64,000 bases of DNA from Amoebidium appalachense (Eukaryota; Ichthyosporea): assembly GCA_963693365.1 (NCBI GenBank), contig CAVNZM010000016.1:1736001-1800000 (forward strand), in the 5' to 3' direction. The notes beneath the pieces were generated by a model. It worked only from the letters and a program-made list of their open reading frames with translations. It made no database searches and was not told where the DNA came from. How positions within the stretch are numbered: the first letter of the stretch is position 1; each line of letters starts with the position of its first letter. Below, piece by piece: positions 50,527 through 61,694 of the stretch. Both the position numbers and the translations under genes were made by a program.

Positions 50527-52360
50527 TTGGAATAGGGTGCCTCAGAGTATGCTTCCGGAGGTTAAGAAACTATTAGAAGCACACTCTCGTTGCTTCACCA
50601 CTACGGACCCCGACGAATTTCCTCAGATTAAAGGATTCACCATGCACATAGACACGGGAGATAACCCACCGATTCGATTAAAACAGTGGAGGTTGGAACA
50701 AGTGAAAGAGCAGGCTGCAAAGGAGATCGTGGAGGATATGTGTCATAGAGGGCAGATGGAACAAGCACACAGTCAGTATAATTCACCCACCTTCGTAATA
50801 CGAAAACCAAACGGAAAATACCGTCTGCTGACTGATTTTCGTGCTCTTAACAAGCAAATTCGAAAATCTGCCTGGCCCATGCCCAACTTGCAACAACAAA
50901 TAGAGAAGTTGGCTGGGTATAAGTATTTCTGTAAAGCTGATATGTCGGGTGCCTTTTACCAAATACTGCTAGACGCTGAGTCACGTGAAAAAACAGGATT
51001 TTCTGTGGCTGGTGTGCAGTATCGTTATTGTGTGGCACCACAGGGGCTCAGTACTTCCCCGTCCCAGCTAGCATCTATCATGACACAGATTTTGGCCCCG
51101 CTGGCCGATGATGTGGTGATATATGCCGATGATTTAGCTGTGGGTGCACACACCGAAACAGAATTAATACAGAAGCTTGACCGACTTTTCACCCGTCTCG
51201 GTGAATATGGTGTTAAGCTCGATGGGGCAAAGACATATATTGGGCTAACGGAAATACCGTTTTTGGGTTGGATTGTAGGTGTGAATGGCATTCGGCCCGA
51301 CCCGAAAAAGGTTCAGGCAGTAAAAGATTGGCCGGTACCAAACACACTACACCAACTCCGGGGTTTTCTGGGTATTACTTCCTATCTCCGCCGCCACATT
51401 TTAAATTATGCAGAGCGAGCCCGACCCATGAATGCCGAGTGTTACGGAGAAAAACACCGACGGTTAAAATGGACGGACGAATTAGATCGCTCGTTTAAAG
51501 ATTTAAAATCGGCGTTATCGGAGGAAGTGCTTGCCCTGCCCGATCTTTCCCCCACGGGGGGTCAGTTTCTTATTCGTTGTGATAATAGTCGGTTCTCGGA
51601 AGGGGCTTGCCTGTATCAAAAACAAAATGATGGCAAGTTCCGCACGGTGGCATATGCCTCCCGGATGTTTCAACCTACCGAACGTAGGTGGAGCAACATC
51701 GAACGAGAAACGCATGCAATCTATTGGGCACTGAAAGAGTTTAGGGTGTACGTGTATGGTCGAGTAAATACAATTGTGGAAAGTGACCATCAGCCCTGTC
51801 TTTCTCTTAAAGGTGTCAAACGGATAGCAAACGAACGGATGCAACGGTGGGCTTTGGAAATGCAGGAGTATGATTTCGATCTATACTACCGTCCTGGCCC
51901 TACCATGCACGATGCTGATGGGTTAAGCCGTATAGGATATATTCTGCATGAGAACGAAAACATAACACTGGAAAGGTGGGATGTGAAAAACTTTAAGGAA
52001 TTACAAGAGGTTCTCACAGCAGATTTATCCGAGCTTAGCTCGCAACCAGCCGAAGTGTTTGTTGATTGGGGCGATGCACTCGAATTCACACACATTTTCG
52101 ATCCAGACCGCTTGAAATGTGCACAAATTTCTGCACTCAGTCAAGCCGGCCTGCCCTCCCTTTCTGCACTCGGTGGTGCCGGCTATCAGAAGGAAGCAAT
52201 TATGATGGCACAGGGGGGGGACAAAATGTGTAAGGATATAATCACGTGGCTACGGTGGCTTGCCTCCCTCGATGCCGAGGCCAAACGGGAATGGCAGGCA
52301 GGGGGGGAACGAGCTGCACACGGTCTTAATCTTGAGTATTTCGGATACAAAAAGGTTTAG
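50384..52360 (+). CDS. Gypsy reverse transcriptase-RNase H
   Basis: The 658-codon frame has RT from about residue 95 to 290: VIRKPNGKYRLLTDFRALN, KADMSGAFYQI, APQGLSTSP and the catalytic YADD at 247-250. The RNase H follows (about 385-515) with DNSRFSEGACLYQ, RRWSNIERETHAIYWAL and ESDHQPCLSL. It ends VKYFGY-like in a UAG at 52358-52360. The integrase frame continues in the same phase five codons later. The true N-terminus is uncertain because of the overlap with the preceding frame. Confidence 0.9.
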   Translation: MGHEAVRYTHRSTNQCVPLIMKNPPREKFRKFRVGGAHDAGQAPHGFDWNRVPQSMLPEVKKLLEAHSRCFTTTDPDEFPQIKGFTMHIDTGDNPPIRLKQWRLEQVKEQAAKEIVEDMCHRGQMEQAHSQYNSPTFVIRKPNGKYRLLTDFRALNKQIRKSAWPMPNLQQQIEKLAGYKYFCKADMSGAFYQILLDAESREKTGFSVAGVQYRYCVAPQGLSTSPSQLASIMTQILAPLADDVVIYADDLAVGAHTETELIQKLDRLFTRLGEYGVKLDGAKTYIGLTEIPFLGWIVGVNGIRPDPKKVQAVKDWPVPNTLHQLRGFLGITSYLRRHILNYAERARPMNAECYGEKHRRLKWTDELDRSFKDLKSALSEEVLALPDLSPTGGQFLIRCDNSRFSEGACLYQKQNDGKFRTVAYASRMFQPTERRWSNIERETHAIYWALKEFRVYVYGRVNTIVESDHQPCLSLKGVKRIANERMQRWALEMQEYDFDLYYRPGPTMHDADGLSRIGYILHENENITLERWDVKNFKELQEVLTADLSELSSQPAEVFVDWGDALEFTHIFDPDRLKCAQISALSQAGLPSLSALGGAGYQKEAIMMAQGGDKMCKDIITWLRWLASLDAEAKREWQAGGERAAHGLNLEYFGYKKV

Positions 52361-52372
52361 AAAATAGCACAA

Positions 52373-53785
52373 ATGTGTGTGATAGAGGATGACGTGCTTT
52401 ATCATGTGGCTAAGGATGGTCGTCGTTGCCTGTATGTGCCCGAAATCCTTCGTGCTGATTTATTAAGAAGTGTGCACGACGGGGGGGCTCATACTGGCAT
52501 TGAACGAACTTACGAAAGATTATACAATTATTATTGGCCACGCATGCACAAAGATATCACTGCTTATGTGAATGCCTGCACACAGTGCCAAGGCCGTAAC
52601 GATAACCCACACTTGAGAAGTAGGCCATTTGAACAGAGATACGAAAATTTAAAAATGTTCTCTCGTGTTTCTGTTGACCTTATGGGTCCGTTCACAGAAA
52701 CGAAAAATGGTAATACTTTCATTTGTGTGTTTATGGATATGGCAACGAAGTATTTAATCACTGTGCCCATCCAATCTAAGCATGCCGTTAATGTTGCACA
52801 TGCACTCATGAATGTAATTTGCTATATACACGGCCCCCCTCGTACACTCTTGAGTGATCAGGGTTCAGAATTTCTCAATGAGCTAATTATTGAGATTTGC
52901 CGTATAGCAAATATTGCACAAGTGAGCACCTCTGCATATCACCCACAAAGCAACGGTTCCAATGAACGGTCTCATAGATTTATTAATAATGCACTCTCAA
53001 AGTACGTTAATTATGAGCACACTAATTGGGACACTCTGTTGCCGGTGGTTACACATGCATACAACACAACAACACACAAAATTTTGCAATGTACACCGTA
53101 TTATCTTGTGTACGGGCAAGAAGCAACACAATTCCCTGACGTTGCCCTTCTTAACAGTAACCACCCGGCACTCAAGGACCCAGAGTGGAAGGCATACCGG
53201 CGAGAGTTACTAGCCCGTCTGCCTCTGCTCCGTGCTGTGGTCCAGCAACGTGCCGTACGAGAGCCCCCAGGCCCCTCGGTGGCTCGTGAATTTGAGAAGG
53301 GTGCACGGATACGTGTTCGGAATCAAGCCAAAAATATCGGTGCCTGGGATGTACGGTGGATTACGGGTTACGAAATCGTCAAAAGGGTCGGCCCGGTTAC
53401 GTACGAGATCCGAAGCTTAGCAACTATGAAGAAATCTAAGTGGCATGTGGACGATATTCAGCTTGAATTGAGTGAGCAAAATAGAATTCGGCCTCAAGAT
53501 CTCTCTCACCTCCCGGACACGGGCGATAGTCACAACTTCAACAAGGTTCTGCCGGACGAGTGGGTGGTGGAAAAGGTGCTTGACGTAAGAATTCAGAAAC
53601 GGCGCAAGCAATCCACCCCTTACAAGTGGTACCAGATCAAGTGGGCAGGCAAAGATGATTCATTCACCTCTTGGGAGTCTGAGAAAGACTTAGCCTGCCC
53701 GGACAAGATCCGAGAGTTCCACCAACGCAGAGGTGACCTTGCATCGTTCCACGGATACATTGACTCATTGTGTGGAGCATGGTGA
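52373..53785 (+). CDS. Gypsy integrase with chromodomain
   Basis: The 470 codons begin after the UAG. Zinc finger His35, His40, Cys69, Cys72; catalytic Asp102 (SVDLMGPF), Asp162 (LLSDQGSEF) and Glu198 (NGSNERS); a GPY/F-like RVGPVTYEI near 338; and a C-terminal chromodomain (about 394-440: DEWVVEKVLDVRIQKR, WYQIKWAGKDDSFTSWE). The chromodomain would steer insertion to marked chromatin. The domain is complete. The first codons before the ATG (KIAQ) are open back to the UAG, suggesting that the protein is normally part of a longer Pol. Confidence 0.9.
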   Translation: MCVIEDDVLYHVAKDGRRCLYVPEILRADLLRSVHDGGAHTGIERTYERLYNYYWPRMHKDITAYVNACTQCQGRNDNPHLRSRPFEQRYENLKMFSRVSVDLMGPFTETKNGNTFICVFMDMATKYLITVPIQSKHAVNVAHALMNVICYIHGPPRTLLSDQGSEFLNELIIEICRIANIAQVSTSAYHPQSNGSNERSHRFINNALSKYVNYEHTNWDTLLPVVTHAYNTTTHKILQCTPYYLVYGQEATQFPDVALLNSNHPALKDPEWKAYRRELLARLPLLRAVVQQRAVREPPGPSVAREFEKGARIRVRNQAKNIGAWDVRWITGYEIVKRVGPVTYEIRSLATMKKSKWHVDDIQLELSEQNRIRPQDLSHLPDTGDSHNFNKVLPDEWVVEKVLDVRIQKRRKQSTPYKWYQIKWAGKDDSFTSWESEKDLACPDKIREFHQRRGDLASFHGYIDSLCGAW

Positions 53786-53806
53786 CGTATGTCGAGGACG
53801 ACATAC

Positions 53807-53825
53807 TTCTTTTTACGGTGGGGCG
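53807..53825 (+). promoter_or_regulatory. Polypurine-like tract before the gypsy 3' LTR
   Basis: ACGGTGGGGCG directly precedes the LTR. It is short and contains pyrimidines, but it is the expected place for plus-strand priming. Confidence 0.45.
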
Positions 53826-54437
53826 TGTGGTATATTATACCGGATATCTAGTATGGATGTACACAGGTTGAGATATACGCACACGTGTACATGTATATAT
53901 ACCACTGTGTTTGATCTTAGGTAGGCCAGTATGCATGTCCCTCCCAGTCTTGTGCGCATGAGCATGGAGTTAAACGTATGTGCACGTGCAACTTGCAGGA
54001 TTATTCATGGGAAAACAGATATAATAGCCACATGGGACCGACACGTAGCAGAGGAACCATGAGCGTTAAGTTATAGTTTTATCATGGGAAAATATGCAAG
54101 TAGCCGCGTGAGGTATGACTGTGGAATGCATCGATAATCAAGTACTGTCACCCGATTGGCTCAATAGGTTTATTGGAACCGTGATAGCCATGGGACAGAA
54201 CCGTGAACCGTATGTGATTGGCTCTCGTAGCCAAAAAGCACATACCGATGCGCATGTCTGAGCCGCTGTGCGAGCTCCGTTATAAGGGCATGTCGGGGGC
54301 TTCAGAGCTTACTTAGTGTGCTCGGCTTACTAGGTGTAAGTAGGACTAGCACGTAACTAAGCAAAGCGTGGTCTAGTCAACCCCGTTCATTTATAAACAT
54401 ATTGTTTGTCACAGACACACGATCTTATTATACAACA
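53826..54437 (+). repeat. 3' LTR of the gypsy element
   Basis: It is 612 bp and almost identical to 48407-49018; it is followed by the right GAGAG target duplication. Confidence 0.9.
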
Positions 54438-54507
54438 GAGAGTCTTAACATCAACAGTCACATCAACAAACTTCACGAGAACCCAACTTCCAACCCTTGA
54501 GTGGGGA

Positions 54508-55215
54508 TGTCATCTTCACTTGATTCTCAGCAAGACTTAGAAGTTGAGTTTTGTATTTATTTATTAGTTGTTGTAGTTTGTTTCCTTTTCCTTTCTTCAT
54601 TTCTTTCTTTCTTTTCCGTTTCCGGGTACACGACATCTTAGATCTGTGTACGTATCGACATACTTAGCTCGCGCACACGTATTGTCGTTTGCGTCAAAAT
54701 CTATATATGTCATCCAATCATATCTCGTTTGTATTTTCCCAAATATAGTAACTTACATTCCTTTCTCATTCCTTTCCCACGACGTAGCATTGTGCTATGT
54801 TCTCCAACTATTAGGAATAATTATATTTAGACGTGTTATGATAAGAACATGTATAAATGTATGTTATGAATTAATAGTTACATAAGTGGTTTCATTTTGT
54901 TAAATGTTTCCGTGCTTTTATTAGAAGTTTCTTTCATTAGAGGATTGAGTTTTATATTCTATGTGTCGACAGACATTTTAATCGATATATTTTACACTCA
55001 TAGTTTTCGTTCTTTTGATTGGTTTATCGTTTCACATTCCCAAGTATAAAAGGGACCTCATCTTGAAATAAATCATAAGCAGTCGTATTCATTTCCTATG
55101 GTTCCAGAAATCGTTCCTCCTCTCCGGTTGTGTTTTTCCCGTGTGTCTCTGTGTTGTGTATATCATAACACCCATCTGTGCTCTCTGCTTCTCCGTTTAC
55201 CCACACAAAGTAACA
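54508..55215 (+). repeat. 3' LTR of copia element 2
   Basis: It is 708 bp, starts TGTCATCTTCACTTG after the purine tract GAGTGGGGA and ends AAAGTAACA. It contains the TATAAAAGGG/AATAAA pair. It is longer than the 5' LTR, whose first part is rearranged. Confidence 0.85.
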
Positions 55216-55378
55216 GTGATCCCGACCAGGAGCTTGGAAACTGGGTGTCATTTCCATGTATTACTTTTCATTTCCGGAGCACGTAAAAAGAAAAACTAAA
55301 CCACATTCAGGTTTTTATTGTGGTAAACATTTTTCATATGTGCTTCACCCATGACACTAACTTTGTTTTGCTTTCCAG
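55216..55378 (+). other. Possible exon end and intron of the disrupted host gene
   Basis: Right after the LTR the sequence is open (DPDQELGNWVSFP) to a GTATTA donor-like site near 55256. It is followed by AT-rich intron-like DNA ending in TTTGTTTTGCTTTCCAG at 55378. With this donor the phase agrees with the exon at 55379. The copia element would thus sit in or next to an exon. Confidence 0.35.
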
Positions 55379-55782
55379 ACCAAACCACCAAGGAGTTCTT
55401 CAACAGGGCCGCTCGCGCTGCCATTGCTGGGATGCCCAAGGTGGAGTCGTGTGTTGTGTTGGTGGAGGGAACACGGGATGTCCCTGTTGGCCAGGCCCCC
55501 CCAGACACACAAGAGACTGGAGAGGAGAATGCATCGGCTGCGCGTGACATGTTGGGTGCCATGGCCGCCCTGCCTGTGCATATGCCCGTTACATCCCCGT
55601 CAGACCCAACTAAGGAAGCTGGTGACGGCAAACGGAATGGGGAAGTAAGGGACGAGGATGCACACACGCAGAAAAAGTCCAAAACGGAGGTGACCAAATC
55701 TGTCACAGGAAAGCCAATGAAGGGCCGTAGCGGCGCTTCCGGTGGCAGCAGGGGAAAGGGTAGGGGTCGAGGTAGAAAATAA
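55379..55782 (+). CDS. Terminal exon of a host gene with an RG-rich tail
   Basis: After the strong acceptor CTTTCCAG the frame reads QTTKEFFNRAARAAIAGMPK, then VESCVVLVEG, a linker rich in Pro/Glu/Ala, a Lys-rich acidic-basic stretch (KKSKTEVTKS) and a Gly/Arg tail (SRGKGRGRGRK) to TAA at 55782. RG tails usually bind RNA and are methylated; that is inference. No family is recognised. The upstream part is missing or split by transposons (see 41060-41119 and 55216-55256). Confidence 0.5.
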
Positions 55783-56413
55783 TTGAAGTAAAATTAAATG
55801 GTAAAAGTAAATGGTATCTATAACGGGTATGGTAAAGGCAGGTGTTTAGTTTTTTTTCTCCAAAACTTTTGCTATCCGAGTCTCTTCACTGTGTATGTGT
55901 GTATAAGTTTGTTTGTGTGGTATATTTCAACACGTTGAAGTGTGTGTGCAGTGCATACACACACGATACAATAACAAGTCTGGGTGTGGTTTATTTTGAC
56001 ACATTGAAGTGTGTGTAGCGCACACACACACGATACAATAACATGTTTGGACATAGTCTATACATTGTCAAAGAGTATGATAATGTCGTGCTTGGATGCG
56101 CTTACACTGATGTATTTGTGTGTGTGTGTGTGGAATGACACACACACACCATAAAATACAGTGTAAAGTTTAACCTTACCTTTGCAACCTTACCACCCAT
56201 GTACTCCCTCCCTGTTTCCGGGGGGGGGGGGGGGGGGGGGGGGAACAACTTTTTGCCATCTAGGCCAGACTGTGCAGGTCCGTGCACACGCTGTGTTTTC
56301 ACATAGGCACACCCTGGCCCCTCTGCACCCCTGCATTCCCTCCCTGTTTCCGGGATAGTAGGGAGGGGGGGGGGGGGGGGGAGGGGGGGAAGGTTACGAC
56401 AATGATTTTTTAT

Positions 56414-56447
<34 letters not shown>

Positions 56448-57293
56448 CGCCCACACTGTGTTTCTCCCACCACATACAAACCCTCTGACCCCCCTGTCAC
56501 CGGGTCGGCAGGGTAGTAGGGGGGGGGGGGTGCATTTTGGCCTGCCCGATATTCACCCTAGATCAGTCAAATTTGACGACCTGGATTTGACAACACTTTG
56601 GCCTGGACGACACTTTGGCCTGCAACCCGCCCCCCCCCCCCCCCCCCCCCCCCCCCCCCATCCCAACAAAATACATTGGTTTCCTTATAACTGTCCGTCT
56701 TGTACCCCAATTAGTCCGTGAATCTGCTTAGAGCCCGTGTGAGTGCAGTTCTTTACTGGTGAGATGTGTGAACGAGCAAAAAAGGCAAAACCACTACTGA
56801 TAATTGGTTTTTCCAACCTCCCCCACTCCCCCACTCCCCCCTCCCCTGCATTCCCCATATCCCGCTCTGGATCCCCTCTCTTCCTGCTCTCTTCTCATCC
56901 CCCCCCCCCCCCCCCCCCTTCCCTCCTTCACTTCCTTCGAATCCCCTTTGCCTATGATAGTCATTTTTTAGCTTGATTCGATCCTCAGTCTTTGGGGACA
57001 CTGTTTTGCTTTTCTTATTTTAATTTTTTTTTTTGCATGCCATGTTGTTGTTGTTGTTTGGGAAGGGTGAGCGAGGGGGGGGGGGGGGGGGTGAGGGGGG
57101 GGGGGGGGGGGGGGCTTTTTGGAGGCAAATTTTCTATATCCCGCTCCTGATCCCCTATCTTCCTGCCCTCTCTTTCATTCCTCACTCCCCCCTTCCCCCC
57201 CTCCCCCCCAATTTAAAATTTACTATCATAGTCATTTTTTACATTGATTTGCTCCTCAGGTCTTTGTGGACATGGCTTTGGTTTGTTTTTTTT

Positions 57294-57324
<31 letters not shown>

Positions 57325-57918
57325 GGGGGGGGAGAGAGAGTAGTTGCCATATGCTTAGCCACACACACGGGTACCATTAATGGACGTGGTCGAAGAATGA
57401 CGTTTCAGGTGTATGTAAGCCAAGGTATGCACAATACCAACTTTTCTGGTCACAGTTTGTGCATGGATGATATCATCATCGGATCTCGGAGTTATAATAC
57501 GGCTCTGGTGATCATCGCGCTTGGGTGCCACTCTCTTACATTTTTCAGCAATCTATGTTCGGGCGACCCGCATGATATTATGACCCAAGTTTAATCGAGC
57601 CAAATGCACCAGATTTTCAGTGCAAAAACCCAACGGGCTGGTCAGCCGACTTGAGCACATCGAACACAACCTTTCCCCTAGGAAGCAATGTACCGTGCTT
57701 GATTGTGTTACAACTTGAAGCAACAAAAAGTCAGTTGATCGATATCTGGTCAGAATACTTGAATTATCTCATTTGGAAGTTGTTAGCAAACAGTGATGAT
57801 TCTGATTTTTATGTAACTTCTGGAGAAACTTTAAGGTTGTAATACGTCAACAGTTATAACTTGACTTAACTTGCAAGCACCGCCTGGTGGTCATCAAACC
57901 ACAAGCAAAATCGCACTC
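55783..57918. repeat. Spacer with local duplications and poly-G/C runs
   Basis: It includes a two-copy repeat of about 65 bp (55915-56048: TTGAAGTGTGTGT ... CACACACACGATACAATAACA), duplicated TCCCTCCCTGTTTCCGG words (56207, 56338), a diverged direct repeat (about 56868-57010 and 57133-57280, sharing TATCCCGCTC..GATCCCCT and ATAGTCATTTTTTA), and runs of G or C at 56221-56243, 56417-56446, 56631-56659, 56900-56918, 57077-57113 and 57309-57332. Plus-strand frames at 57376-57594 and 57651-57842 are open but show no motif. Confidence 0.6.
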
Positions 57919-57959
57919 TTATCGAACTTCTCCGTTCAAACAAGAATCAAAAACACTCT
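57919..57959 (-). CDS. Terminal exon of the micro-exon gene
   Basis: After the acceptor GTGTACAG, 41 bases complete a Glu codon in phase 1 and give SVFDSCLNGEVR and TAA. The phase matches exon 58072-58165. Confidence 0.5.
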
Positions 57960-58004
57960 CTGTACACGGCAACGTGTGGCTCCCCAGTGCAACACCCAAT
58001 AAGC

Positions 58005-58038
<34 letters not shown>

Positions 58039-58447
58039 CCTCCCCCTCCCCCCCCCCCCCCCCCCCCCCACCCCCGGTGCCGGGCACAAAAGAAATAGAA
58101 ACCATCTCATACCACCAATTCCCCTGAGAAGCCTTACCTACTTTGAAAACGAACCCTTCTCTAACCTGTAGTGATACCAGTGGGGGCAATATTTTCCCTC
58201 TACCACAAGTATTCCCTCCCCCCCCCCCACCGGGACGCACTTTTGATGAATCACCCCTTTGCCAGTCGAACCATTTATTATCGGATGGAAACCGGAAGAT
58301 TTCTTTCTCTCTCTCTCCCCTCCCACCTCCCTCCCTCCCTCCCTCCCTCCCTCCCTCTCTCTCCATATGCATCCCTCCATCCCTCCCCCCTTCCCCCCCC
58401 CCCCCTCTCTCCCTTTTCTCTCTCTCTCTTTCTCTCTCTCTCTCCCT

Positions 58448-58501
<54 letters not shown>

Positions 58502-58737
58502 GGGAATAATCGTTTTTTTCTTTATCATGGGGGAAGGGGGGGGGGGGGGGGGGGGGGGGATACGTAATTCGTTTAGGGTGAGTTTTAAGCCATACTGCAA
58601 GGACGTAATGACGTGTCAGGCGTGGGCCAACCACAGCGCATCATGCGGAATACTTTCACCGCTTGTGCTGGCATATAGTGCTATGAGTAGTACGCAGACT
58701 CCGTTATGTTAAGTGGCCGTATAAGGGCCGGTGGGGG

Positions 58738-58770
<33 letters not shown>

Positions 58771-61460
58771 AATAGCTATGATGCGGGAGCCCCCACGGCG
58801 GCCGGCGGCTCGGGCGATTTCTTGGCATTTATAAGGGGCCCGTTGTGGCCGGGTTCATTTTTTTTCAGTCAGCAATTCACTTTATAACTTCTGTTTTTCT
58901 TTTTCTCCCCACCCACCATCCCGGGTGCATAATGAGTTATTTTGACCTTGTATTTCTATGTATTGGTTAGTGTTTGTAATCTTGTATTTTTGTTGCACGA
59001 TGTTATATCCAGGACGCAAATCCCCAAGGTTTCCCCTCCCAGCCACAGGCTTGCCTCGGGTCAGTTACTGTACACTGTGGCACCTATCAATACAAACACG
59101 ATGACTAGGGTTTGCCGGTCCTTTAGATGTTGCAGGCTACGAGGGGGAAAAAAAAAAAAAAAAAAAACTGATTATGTAGATGCACGTGCAGGAGCACACA
59201 GCCATTTTGTGTCAAACGTTGTGATTATGGAGTCCGCATGTTCCGTCGGCAGTGCATTCGGTGGGTGAGGTTGCGATTGGTGCCGCATAGGATAGCATTT
59301 ACGGGTTATTTTCAGTGCATTTTTATTTTTCAGCAATACTAAAACAGGGCAACCTGTGGAAGCTTTGTTTTAGCTTCACTGTGACAGTCACAACTGCTTG
59401 CCAACGGTTTGCCTGCATCACTGTAATTAGTAACAGTTGGAGTATCGATATCCACCCAGGTTGAATGGCATTATTACCCGCATAGTATAATGTGACTAAA
59501 AGAATGTTGTTGATTGTGGGACCTGTCGGAAATCACGCCGGTCTCGAGTTGTGAAAAGGCTTAGGGTTTGGGTATAGTATAACCGTAACAGAGCACCAAG
59601 GACTCAGCTTCGACTCGTAAAGGTATTTTAAACACTGTGACTAGAGTCGATGCATTTTGATTTTTTTCTTTTGACAAGCAGAGTTATCCTCCAATATCTG
59701 TCAAGCCGCGCCATTCTGTATTCGGGATAATCTGTGCTGAACTGAGGTTTAATCTGCCTAGGCCTAACTCGCCTTACCCACCGTTCAAAGTGGCAGTGAT
59801 CGAATGTGAACTTCGGTTTGATGCTTGCTGCCGTGAGAGAGCCTCGTGTGTACGTACACATTTGTGTGTGCGCACCCGTGTTCGTGTTTGTCTTTTGTAG
59901 GTGTGTTGGTGGTTGAGTATGTTGATAGAGGCGGGGGTCTTCTGCCAATACAATTGGTTAGGGGGATTAGGGGAATGAGAAGGGAAGGAGGGGGGGGGGG
60001 GGGAGGAGGGAGGAGGAGAAATAGGAAGAGGTGGGGCATGGGTTGAGGCGAGAGGAGAGAGGGGTGGGGCGGGGGTGGAGTGGGGGGAGGGGGGGGGGGG
60101 GGGGGGGGGGGGTGGGTGGGTGGGGGGTGGGGGGAGGGGAGGAGGGGGGAGGGGGAGGCTGGGGGAGGAGGGGGGCAAAACAGTTTCAGAGGGGTGGGAG
60201 GTGGGGGATGGAGGGGGGGGGGGGGGGGAGGGGGGGGGGGAGGGTCAAAAAAGTATGGGAGGAGGTGAGGGGAGAAGGGGCCGGAGGGGGGGGGGGGGGG
60301 GGGGGGGGGAAGGTGGCTAGGTGATCGATCGTGTGATTCCTAGGATGAATTGTGATATCTAACTGCCATATGGTTAGGAACGCACCATCCAGATCTAGGG
60401 ATTACGTAGTCAACCCGGATGCCATCCTGGATGGCTGGTGACGAGATCACGGCGGAGTATATAAACCCGCACATGTAACATAATAAAATTGGGAGCCTAA
60501 CGATAATTGACTGTTGCAACAGACTCTCCGAGCACTGTGTGGACACTTGTGTGATACTTCGAAGGGATTTTACCGAAAATTTTGACCTAAAGTTTTTCAA
60601 AAGTTTTTTCATGTTTTTTCGTGATCGCTTGAGCAGATCAAACTGTTTTGCTGGTATCTCAGTGTACGTGTGCAGGGGGAATAACAACACACTAACTGTG
60701 AAAACGTGGTGCATTTTGGTTGAACGGTTCCCAAGTTATTACATTTTTAACTTTTTGAAACGACGTCGTGCATAACGTTATGCTCAAACCTGCATAACGT
60801 TATACAATTTTACTTAGTAAATGTAAATTTGCCTCAAAAAAATTCTTTAAGTGCCTTTTAGGTGATAGTGCATGCAACCCGATTAAGTACACACTTAGTA
60901 GATAGTATATTGCACCCATATAGAGACTGATCACCTCTGTGTGTGTGTGTGCAATGACTATACACTCTACTTACAATGTGTTAGTGCAGACTCTGCTACA
61001 AGGCACTTTAACGAATTTTTTGAGGCAAATTTACATTTACTAAGTAAAATTGTATAACGTTATGCAGGTTTGAGCATAACGTTATGCACGTTTCAAAAGA
61101 TTAAAAATGTAGTAACCTGGGAACCGTTCAACCAAAATGCACCACGTTTTCACAGTTAGTGTGTTGTTAACCCCCTCCCCTGCACGTACACCGGGATACC
61201 AGCAAAACAGTTTGATCTGCTCAAGCGATCACGAAAAAACATGAAAAAACTTTTGAAAAAAGTTAGGTCAATTTTTTCGGTAAAATCCCTTCTACGTGTG
61301 AGAAGGTAGTTTTCTCTCATGGCCCACAATAATCATGTGGCCACCCATGCTCATATTTATCATAATCAGTGAGCTGAGCTCCCTGTGTGCCTACCCTAGT
61401 CTGTGATGTCCATTCAAACCTGCAGATTTTCTGTATCCGGCACCATGCGGCTCCAACATC

Positions 61461-61491
<31 letters not shown>

Positions 61492-61661
61492 AATAAAATA
61501 AAAAATTTAAACAACGGTTACCCTTACCACTCCTTTTCTACTTACAAGTTTCGGTCGTTTTCCTTGTTGGGCATGGACTGAAATTCTAACAATCAGTTAT
61601 TACTGAGTGAGTTGCCAATTGCAACCTGAAAAATCCGGATTATTCCTATTGTCACTGGCAG

Positions 61662-61694
<33 letters not shown>

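Larger units (their letters stand above)
48407..54437 (+). mobile_element. Complete Ty3/gypsy chromodomain element
   Basis: The element is 6031 bp with 612-bp LTRs starting TGTGG and ending ACAACA and a perfect five-base target duplication GAGAG (48402-48406 and 54438-54442). The order RT-RNase H-integrase and the C-terminal chromodomain place it with chromoviruses or a related Ty3/gypsy branch. The LTRs differ at very few positions (for example T/C at about 48888), so it is young. Gag is not recognisable, and a UAG separates RNase H and integrase. Confidence 0.95.
41339..55215 (+). mobile_element. Ty1/copia element 2, carrying two nested insertions
   Basis: The element has a 5' LTR (41339-41986), leader, gag-protease-integrase (42062-44878), RT-RNase H (44484-45716 and 46917-47923), a 3' UTR with a 57-base C-run, a purine tract GAGTGGGGA and a 3' LTR (54508-55215). 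Integrase before RT defines Ty1/copia. Pol is interrupted by a small LTR element at 45718-46916, and the 3' UTR by a complete gypsy element at 48407-54437. No clear target duplication: bases flanking the LTRs differ. Confidence 0.9.

Noticed and set aside
61317-61419. Treating both 61317-61382 and 61395-61419 as certain exons
   Set aside because: The intron between them would be 12 bases, too short for normal splicing, although phases agree; confidence was lowered.
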